NCBI GenBank assembly: GCA_963716865.1
Contig: CAVQUF010000004.1
Location: 248,001-312,000 of the forward strand
DNA: 64,000 nt
Origin: AC-32 sp963716865
Lineage (GTDB): Bacteria; Actinomycetota; Thermoleophilia; Gaiellales; Gaiellaceae
Direction of reading: 5' to 3'
The stretch's first letter is position 1; each line of letters starts with the position of its first letter. Positions 1 to 5,484 of the stretch are shown in pieces. A program made the translations under genes and the position numbers. The notes under the pieces were generated by a model, which had not been told where the DNA came from, did not search any database, and saw only the letters and a list, made by a program, of their open reading frames with translations.

Positions 1-118
1 TCGTCTCGCCGACCCAGAAGCGGCGGAAGTCGCGCCCGCGCAGCACCGCGGGCACGCGCAGAGCTCGCCTGGTGGCCGGCGCGACGGCCGCGTCGCCGAT
101 CGCGTCGGAAGGGCTCAC
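1..118 (-). CDS. MFS transporter, N-terminal fragment cut by the window edge
   Basis: Only the first 39 codons are inside the window. Read from a GTG at 118, the product begins with a short polar stretch and then LRGRDFRRFWVGET, the usual sequence just before the first membrane helix of drug/metabolite MFS permeases. The GTG overlaps the stop codon of the DUF4097 gene by four bases (GTGA), so the two are probably co-transcribed and translationally coupled. The substrate cannot be judged. The family call rests on this short motif and on the overlap, so it is tentative. Confidence 0.55.
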   Translation of the reverse strand, partial: MSPSDAIGDAAVAPATRRALRVPAVLRGRDFRRFWVGET

Positions 119-972
119 GCCCGCGTGATCTCGATGTCGCCGCTCATGGTGTTGGCCTTCAACTCCACGAGCGGGGACTCGCCCTCGGGTGCCGTGTCGG
201 ACACGGGCAGCTCGGACCGCACGCTGCCGCTTCGCGAGCGCGCATCGATCCAGAGCGTCGACCCCTCCTTGATCCCGACCGAGAGGTCGCCCGAGGCCGA
301 CTTCAGCTCCGCGGTGCCTCCGGAGAGACGGCTGACCGTCTGGTCGCCGGACGCCGTGCTGACGCTCACCGACGAGCGCGCCTCGCGCACGAGCACCTCA
401 CCGGAGGCGCTGTTCGCCGCCAGCTTCCCGCCGACATCCTGGATGGTGATGCCGCCGGAGGCGGTGTTGACGTTCACATCGCCGGCGACGGAGCCGAGCT
501 GTACTTCGCCGGAAGCGCTGTTGATGCGCGCCTCGCCGCCGACGTCGCCGACCTGGATGTCGCCGCTCGCCGTGTTGATCTTGGCGTCGGCGTCGATCTC
601 GCCGAGCTCCACGTCTCCCGAGCCACTCGAGACCCTGATCGAGCCGAGCCGCCCGCTGCCCCGGAGATCGGCCGAGCCGCACTTCGCCTCGACGCTCGCC
701 CCCAGGGGGCAGCGGATCTCGACGAGCACCTCCACACCACGGAAGAGGCGGGTGCGGCCGCGGAGGTCGACGACCACCTCGTGTCTGTCGGCGCCTCCCC
801 GGAGCTCCACGCGGGCGTCCTCGATCGCCTCCCTCGTAGCGTCGTTGTCCTTGAGCGGCTCGAGCCGTACGGTCGTCTCCTTGCTCTCCGCCGCCTCGAG
901 ACGGACCTCTCCGGCGCCCAGGTGGACGTCGAGCTCGACGGAGCCGGGAGTGTCGAACGTTTCCGTCCTCAT
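115..972 (-). CDS. DUF4097 family beta-strand repeat protein
   Basis: The 285-residue product is built of short repeats of the type SASGDIQVGDVGG, SASGEVQLGSVAG and TASGGITIQDVGG between about residues 95 and 240. These are the hallmark of DUF4097 (an adhesin-like right-handed beta-helix). There is no signal peptide and no membrane segment, so it is probably cytoplasmic or peripheral. The molecular role of the family is unknown. The ATG at 972 overlaps the stop of the 40-residue gene upstream (ATGA), and the gene's own stop overlaps the GTG of the MFS gene. It therefore sits inside an operon headed by a ribbon-helix-helix regulator, which suggests that its level is controlled by that regulator. 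Confidence 0.85.
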   Translation of the reverse strand: MRTETFDTPGSVELDVHLGAGEVRLEAAESKETTVRLEPLKDNDATREAIEDARVELRGGADRHEVVVDLRGRTRLFRGVEVLVEIRCPLGASVEAKCGSADLRGSGRLGSIRVSSGSGDVELGEIDADAKINTASGDIQVGDVGGEARINSASGEVQLGSVAGDVNVNTASGGITIQDVGGKLAANSASGEVLVREARSSVSVSTASGDQTVSRLSGGTAELKSASGDLSVGIKEGSTLWIDARSRSGSVRSELPVSDTAPEGESPLVELKANTMSGDIEITRA

Positions 973-1091
973 CGGGCCTGCCCCTCACGGGGCCGGCGCC
1001 GCGCGACCGCATCTGCGTAGCGCGCGGGGCGCTTCGGGCGGGGATCGACGTGAATCTCTGCGTGTCCGAACGGGGTCGGGTAGAAGGTCAT
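969..1091 (-). CDS. Small 40-residue protein between regulator and DUF4097 gene
   Basis: The ORF starts at ATG 1091 behind a very strong ribosome binding site (GGAGGAAGG directly before the ATG). It ends by overlapping the next gene's ATG (ATGA). The product begins MTFYPTPFGHAEIHVDPRP and then becomes rich in Arg, Pro and Ala. No family is recognised and there is no membrane segment. The tight spacing on both sides (11 bases after the regulator gene, a four-base overlap before DUF4097) and the strong Shine-Dalgarno sequence make it a credible gene. It might be a partner of the ribbon-helix-helix protein, but nothing in the sequence proves that. Confidence 0.6.
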   Translation of the reverse strand: MTFYPTPFGHAEIHVDPRPKRPARYADAVARRRPREGQAR

Positions 1092-1102
1092 CCTTCCTCC
1101 TC

Positions 1103-1552
1103 TCAGCTCTGGGCGTAACCCGTCAGCCGATTGCCTGACCGGCCCGCCTGGGCGGTGGTGGTCGAGCGCGACAGCGAGCGCACGATCCACGTGTTGACCG
1201 AGACGCCCTCGCGGACGGCCGCGGCCTCGATTCCTGTCTTGAGCGAGTCCGGCAGACGAAGCGAGATGCGGGCCGTGTGGCCCTCCTCCGCCCCGCCGAC
1301 CGCCCCGGGCTCGTCGCCTACGTAGACGAGCTCCGGGTCCTGCCCGGCCAGCCGAACCTCGACGTGGCCGGAGGGAAGCTTGTCGGTCAGCTCGAGCGCC
1401 GCTTCCGAGAGCGCGTCGAGCAGGCGCAGGCCGATCGAGGCCTGAAGCGTCACGACCAGGCGGCCGGCGGCCTCCGCGGTCGCCTCGTCCCCCAGCTCAG
1501 CGACGGCCGTCAGGTCGGCCTTCAGCGCATCGACGAACCGTTGTAGCTGCAT
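1103..1552 (-). CDS. HicB-like ribbon-helix-helix regulator
   Basis: The 149-residue protein has an acidic N-terminal region of about 95 residues. A C-terminal ribbon-helix-helix domain follows (ARISLRLPDSLKTGIEAAAVREGVS, then NTWIVRSLSRS), in the style of HicB/Arc antitoxin-type DNA-binding proteins. It is the first gene of an operon with the 40-residue gene, DUF4097 and an MFS gene. The DNA just before its ATG carries tandem and palindromic repeats that overlap a near-consensus promoter, so it is very probably autoregulated. No HicA-type toxin is seen nearby, so a toxin-antitoxin role is not supported. Confidence 0.75.
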   Translation of the reverse strand: MQLQRFVDALKADLTAVAELGDEATAEAAGRLVVTLQASIGLRLLDALSEAALELTDKLPSGHVEVRLAGQDPELVYVGDEPGAVGGAEEGHTARISLRLPDSLKTGIEAAAVREGVSVNTWIVRSLSRSTTTAQAGRSGNRLTGYAQS

Positions 1553-1590
1553 AGTGACGTCACTATGACATCACTATTGACAGCTGTCAA
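1551..1590 (-). promoter_or_regulatory. Promoter and probable operator of the ribbon-helix-helix operon
   Basis: On the minus strand, TTGACA (1590-1585) is followed 17 bases later by CATAGT (1567-1562), and the ATG follows nine bases on, giving an almost leaderless mRNA. The region holds two perfect palindromes: TTGACAGCTGTCAA (1577-1590) over the -35 box and ATAGTGACGTCACTAT (1551-1566) over the -10 box and start codon. It also holds an 11-base direct repeat, ATAGTGATGTC/ATAGTGACGTC (1577-1567 and 1566-1556). Tandem sites at one helical turn are what dimeric ribbon-helix-helix repressors bind cooperatively. Confidence 0.75.
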
Positions 1591-1593
1591 GCA

Positions 1594-2145
1594 TCACCCC
1601 GATGCGCGCAGCTCCGAGCCGTATCCGCGGCGGTAGAGCACCTTCAGGTGCTCGACGCGGCTGACATAGTGCCGCGTCTCCGGGAACTCGATCCCCGTCC
1701 CCTCCCTGCGCCAGCGGTCGACGTTGTCCTGACCCGCGTTGTAGGCGGCCAGGGCGGTGCGCTCGTTGCCGTACTTGTCCAGTAAGTGCCGCAGGTACCA
1801 CGCGCCGTAGCGGACGTTGATCTCGGGGTTGTCGAGGTCGGAGACGCGGAAGCGGGAGCCGCCCGTGTGGACGGCGATCCCCTCCGCGGTCGCGGGCAGG
1901 AGCTGCATCAGGCCGATCGCGCCCGAGCTGGAGCGGGCATGCGGGTGGAACTTGCTCTCCTGGTAGATGACCGCCGCGAGCAGTGCGGGGTCGAGCCGGT
2001 AGTTGCGGGCGTGGCCGCGCACGATCGCCTGGTACCGGAGCGGGTACCGGAGCCGCACCCACCAGCCGGGCTCGGTCGAGTGGACGTAGGCGAAGGCGCC
2101 TCCGAGGACCGCGCCGACGGCGAGCAGGGCGAGGAGCTTCTTCAC
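1594..2145 (-). CDS. Soluble lytic murein transglycosylase (SLT domain)
   Basis: The 183-residue protein has an N-terminal signal anchor (MKKLLALLAVGAVLGGAFAY). A lytic transglycosylase domain follows, with the catalytic glutamate in AAVIYQESKFHPHA and the conserved GAIGLMQLLPATA and ALAAYNAG motifs. It should cut the glycan strands of peptidoglycan outside the membrane. I chose the GTG at 2145 because it overlaps the coaE stop (GTGA) and places the hydrophobic segment at the very N terminus. Longer in-frame starts run through coaE and would hide the signal sequence. Confidence 0.88.
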   Translation of the reverse strand: MKKLLALLAVGAVLGGAFAYVHSTEPGWWVRLRYPLRYQAIVRGHARNYRLDPALLAAVIYQESKFHPHARSSSGAIGLMQLLPATAEGIAVHTGGSRFRVSDLDNPEINVRYGAWYLRHLLDKYGNERTALAAYNAGQDNVDRWRREGTGIEFPETRHYVSRVEHLKVLYRRGYGSELRASG

Positions 2146-2735
2146 GCCCTGGCGAGCAGATCCCGCAGGACGCCGGCCACGAAATCGTCGAGCTCCTCCA
2201 GAGTGCCGTCGTTCACGTAGACGTAGTCCGCCTGCTTCGCCTTCTCCTCGTCCGGGAGCAGACGCGCCTCGCGACGCTCGGGTGGAACCTGCGCGCGCCT
2301 CGCGCGGAGCTCGGGCGAAGCCGTCACGACGACCACCGCGTCGAAGCGGCCCTGGCCGCCCGTCTCGTAGAGGAGCGGGATCTCCGCCACGCACGCTGCG
2401 GGCGGGTCGGGCAGGCGCTCCAGCTCCTCGCGCCAGGCGGCGTACTCCTGCGCGACCCGGGGATGGAGCAGCCCCTCGAGCCAGTCGAGCGCCTCGCGGT
2501 CCGCGAAGACGATTTCCGCGATCGCGTTGCGGTCGAGGCGGCCGCTCTCGTCGAGAACGCCGTCGCCGAAGTGCTCGAGCATGGCCTCGCGCACCTGCCC
2601 GTCCTCGCCGAGCAGGCGGTGGACGATCTCGTCGCTCGAGAGGGTGGCCGCACCGTGGCGCGCGAAGGCGGAGAGGGCCTCGCTCTTCCCCGCCCCGATG
2701 CCGCCCGTGATGGCGACGGCGAGCGGTCGGGACAC
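2142..2735 (-). CDS. coaE: Dephospho-CoA kinase
   Basis: The 197-residue protein carries out the last step of coenzyme A synthesis, ATP-dependent phosphorylation of the 3'-hydroxyl of dephospho-CoA. The P-loop GGIGAGKS is at residues 11-18, followed by the family motif LSSDEIVHRLL and, further on, the lid region with RRAQVPPERR. Length is normal for the family. It lies one base after rpsA on the same strand and overlaps the transglycosylase gene, an rpsA-coaE arrangement common in actinobacteria. Confidence 0.95.
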   Translation of the reverse strand: MSRPLAVAITGGIGAGKSEALSAFARHGAATLSSDEIVHRLLGEDGQVREAMLEHFGDGVLDESGRLDRNAIAEIVFADREALDWLEGLLHPRVAQEYAAWREELERLPDPPAACVAEIPLLYETGGQGRFDAVVVVTASPELRARRAQVPPERREARLLPDEEKAKQADYVYVNDGTLEELDDFVAGVLRDLLARA

Positions 2736-2736
2736 G

Positions 2737-4194
2737 CTACTCGGGCGTCGGGGCTTCGGCGTTGTCGTCCGAGTCGCCGGTCTCGGGCTCCTCGGAAGCC
2801 TGCGGATCGGCCTCGGCGCTCGCAGTCAGCTCCTCGGCCGGCGGCTCCTCCGCGGCAGGCTCCTCGGCGGCGGGTTCCTCCGCGGCAGGTTCCTCGGCGG
2901 GCGGCTCCTCGGCGGGCGGCTCCTCGGGAGCTGCCTCGGCGACCGGCTCCGCGTCTGCTTCCTCCGCGGCCGGAGGCTGCTCGCCTTCCTCGGGGAAGAC
3001 CTCCTCCGAGAGATCGAGGCTCGGCGTCCCCTCGACCGGCTCGGAATCGTCCGCGCGCTGGGTGACGCCGCCGCCCTCGACGCGCTTGAGCGAGAGGGAC
3101 AGCCGGCGCCGCTCGGCGTCGACCTCGATGATCTTCGCCTTGACGAGGTCCCCCTGCGAGACCACCTCGCGCGGGTTCTCGACGTGGTGCTGGGCGAGCT
3201 CGGAGATGTGAACGAGTCCCTCGACGCCCGGCATGATCTCGACGAAGGCGCCGAACGTGACGACCTTCGTGACCTTGCCCTCGACCTCGTCGCCCTCCTG
3301 GTACTGGTCGAGCACCTCCTGCCACGGGTCGGATTGGGTCTGCTTGAGGCCGAGCGAGATCCGCTGGCGCTCGCGGTCGATGTCGAGCACTTTGACCTTC
3401 ACGTCCTGGCCGATCTCGAGCACCTCGGACGGGTGGTTGACGTGGCTCCACGAGAGCTCGGAGATGTGGATTAGCCCGTCCATCCCGTCGAGGTCCACGA
3501 ATGCGCCGAAGTCGACGATGTTCGAGATCTGGCCGTCGACGACGTCACCGGGGTTGAGCCGGTCGAGAATCTGCTGCCGCTGCTCCTTGCGCTCGTCCTC
3601 GAGCACGGCGCGGCGCGAGAGCACGACGTTGTTGCGCGAGCGGTTGAGCTCGATCACCTTCGCGCGAAGCTCCTGGCCGAGGAACTCGTCGAGGTCCTGG
3701 ACCCGGCGGATGTCGACCAGCGACGCGGGCAGGAAGCCGCGCACGCCGAGGTCGAGGATCAGGCCGCCCTTGACGACCTCGATCACCTTGCCGAGGACAG
3801 GCTCGCCCGACTCCGCCGCCTGCTCGATCGCCTTCCAGGCCATCTCGAAGCGGGCTCGCTTTTTGGACAGGATCAGGCGCCCCTCGGCGTCCTCCTTCGT
3901 CAGCACGAGCGCGTCGATCTCGTCGCCGAGATTCACCTCGTCCTGGGGGTTGATGGAGCGCCGGATCGACAGCTCCGCGACCGGGATCACGCCTTCGCTC
4001 TTGTAGCCGATGTCCACGAGGACCTCGTCCTTGTCCACGCGGACGACGGTGCCGTGCACGACCTCGCCCTCGTTGATCGTCGGAAACGTCGCGTCGTAGT
4101 CGGGAACGCGCTCGCCGTCCTCCGTCGTCGTCCAGACGCCGGCGTCGTCGACCGCGGTCGTTTCCGTCTCTCTGTCCACCGTTTCGTTGGCCAT
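2737..4194 (-). CDS. rpsA: 30S ribosomal protein S1
   Basis: The 485-residue protein has four S1 (OB-fold RNA-binding) repeats at roughly residues 40-113, 130-197, 217-286 and 302-372. The last two are the most canonical (VDFGAFVDLDGMDGLIHISELSW and VTFGAFVEIMPGVEGL). It is followed by an acidic tail of about 90 residues made of EEPAAEEP-type repeats. Four repeats plus an acidic tail fits actinobacterial S1. It helps the 30S subunit bind mRNA. A -10 box TATACT (4213-4208, minus) lies 13 bases before the ATG. The repetitive tail is encoded at about 2820-2940 and is the likeliest part to vary in length between strains. Confidence 0.96.
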   Translation of the reverse strand: MANETVDRETETTAVDDAGVWTTTEDGERVPDYDATFPTINEGEVVHGTVVRVDKDEVLVDIGYKSEGVIPVAELSIRRSINPQDEVNLGDEIDALVLTKEDAEGRLILSKKRARFEMAWKAIEQAAESGEPVLGKVIEVVKGGLILDLGVRGFLPASLVDIRRVQDLDEFLGQELRAKVIELNRSRNNVVLSRRAVLEDERKEQRQQILDRLNPGDVVDGQISNIVDFGAFVDLDGMDGLIHISELSWSHVNHPSEVLEIGQDVKVKVLDIDRERQRISLGLKQTQSDPWQEVLDQYQEGDEVEGKVTKVVTFGAFVEIMPGVEGLVHISELAQHHVENPREVVSQGDLVKAKIIEVDAERRRLSLSLKRVEGGGVTQRADDSEPVEGTPSLDLSEEVFPEEGEQPPAAEEADAEPVAEAAPEEPPAEEPPAEEPAAEEPAAEEPAAEEPPAEELTASAEADPQASEEPETGDSDDNAEAPTPE

Positions 4195-4259
4195 CCGGAA
4201 GCCGCTCAGTATAGCCGTGGACTCGAAAAAGCCCCGCTTGCCGCCGCGAAAGAGCGCCC

Positions 4260-4289
4260 TTGACGCGGGGCGATGGTGCTAGCGATAAT
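4260..4289 (+). promoter_or_regulatory. Promoter TTGACG-N18-GATAAT deciding the start of the next gene
   Basis: TTGACG (4260-4265) and GATAAT (4284-4289) are separated by 18 bases and match the sigma70-type consensus well. The same TTG could be read as an in-frame start codon 14 codons upstream. Because it is the -35 box, the true start must be downstream, at ATG 4302, 12 bases after the -10 box. Confidence 0.7.
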
Positions 4290-4301
4290 GGTTTTATCTC
4301 C

Positions 4302-5483
4302 ATGACGATCGTCGAACCGCCCGAGATCGCCCCACCCGAGCTGCCGCGGCAAGACGACGCCGAGGCTCTGATCGAGGAGGCGCGGCGCCGGACCCGCCGC
4401 CGGCGGCTGGCGTACGCGGTCGCCGCGGTGCTCGTTCTGGCGCTCGGCGGCGCCGTTGTCGTCGTGCTGTCTCTCACCGGCGGACGCGGAAAGACGAGCG
4501 CCGAGCCTCCGCCGGGGTTCGTGCTGGTCAAGGCCCAGGGGCCGGTCGCCCACGTCCTGCTCGACTACCGATTGTCTTTCGGGCGGCATCTGGCGACCAG
4601 CACGAGCCTCGCCACCGGACGGGATCGCCCGGCGAAGAGCACGGACGAGATCTGGTACGACAGGAAAAGCGGGCGCGTTCGCGTCGTGCGGCGGATCGAC
4701 GGGCGGAAGCAGTTCGACGTCGCCGGCCGCGAGTGCCAGCTGCATCCGCATTTCTGCTTCCCCCCGCCGCCCTTCATACCCGACGAAAGCTACCGCTGGC
4801 CCATCGACGGGCAGAGCGCGCGCGAGATCGGAAGAGGCACGTTCGAGGGCCGCGAGGTCGTCTGGGTCAAGTCCCTCGACAACGGGCGGCCGATTCCGGG
4901 AGGCAGAGACAATCGATTTGCACTGGACGCGCAGACCCACCGGCTGGTCGTCGACAGAGATTTCGTCGGCGGTCGGATGATGCGGGAGGACGTCATCACC
5001 TGGATGAAGACCCTGCCGGCCAACGGCTTCTCGTTCGTGGTCCCCAAGGGCAGCGACACCGAAGGCGAGTTTCCGCCGATCCCGGCGCCCGCGACGATCG
5101 ACAGGCCGTCGAGCCTCCAGACGGCGCGGACGGCGCTCGGACGGACGGTGCTCTGGCTCGGACGAAGCTATGGGGGCCATCGCGTCGGCCCCGTCACCGT
5201 CGGCGACGAGGTGATGCGGACGAAGACCGAGCCGAGGCTCCTCCCGGCGAGGTTCGTGCGCTTCTTCTACGGAGATTTCCAACTCGAGGAGTTCGGCTCG
5301 GTCCGGCCGTACTTCTGGCTGCAGGGTCCTCGCCCGGGCTATCTCGTGCGGGAGGGGCAGAACGAAGCGGTGCTGAGCCGCCATGGCCTGCTTGTACGCA
5401 TCATCTCGCCCAACGGGCAGCTCACGCGAGCGTCAGTCCTTGCAATCGCGAAGGCGCTGCGACCGCTTCCGGCTTCGCGTTAG
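4302..5483 (+). CDS. Membrane-anchored protein of unknown function
   Basis: The 393-residue protein has an acidic, proline-rich cytoplasmic head (MTIVEPPEIAPPELP), a basic stretch (RRRTRRRRLAYA), one membrane helix at about residues 40-62 (AYAVAAVLVLALGGAVVVVLSL) and a long outer domain of about 330 residues. No family motif is recognised. The outer part contains a Cys-x(5)-Cys pair (REC.LHPHFCFPPPP) and several WY/F motifs. The topology resembles the extracytoplasmic proteins of unknown function that are common in Thermoleophilia. The gene is convergent with polA, with one base between stops. Confidence 0.7.
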   Translation: MTIVEPPEIAPPELPRQDDAEALIEEARRRTRRRRLAYAVAAVLVLALGGAVVVVLSLTGGRGKTSAEPPPGFVLVKAQGPVAHVLLDYRLSFGRHLATSTSLATGRDRPAKSTDEIWYDRKSGRVRVVRRIDGRKQFDVAGRECQLHPHFCFPPPPFIPDESYRWPIDGQSAREIGRGTFEGREVVWVKSLDNGRPIPGGRDNRFALDAQTHRLVVDRDFVGGRMMREDVITWMKTLPANGFSFVVPKGSDTEGEFPPIPAPATIDRPSSLQTARTALGRTVLWLGRSYGGHRVGPVTVGDEVMRTKTEPRLLPARFVRFFYGDFQLEEFGSVRPYFWLQGPRPGYLVREGQNEAVLSRHGLLVRIISPNGQLTRASVLAIAKALRPLPASR

Positions 5484-5484
5484 C

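Noticed and set aside
1103..1552. HicAB toxin-antitoxin pair
   Set aside because: The regulator is HicB/ribbon-helix-helix-like, but no HicA-type RNA-binding toxin is encoded next to it.
2810..2950. DNA minisatellite in rpsA
   Set aside because: The repeats are in frame and encode the acidic EEPAAEEP tail typical of actinobacterial S1; they are explained by coding.
2527..3474. Long open frames opposite rpsA, lepA, leuS and other genes
   Set aside because: They are mirror effects of high GC content: low-complexity Arg/Ala/Ser-rich translations without family motifs, overlapping well-supported genes.
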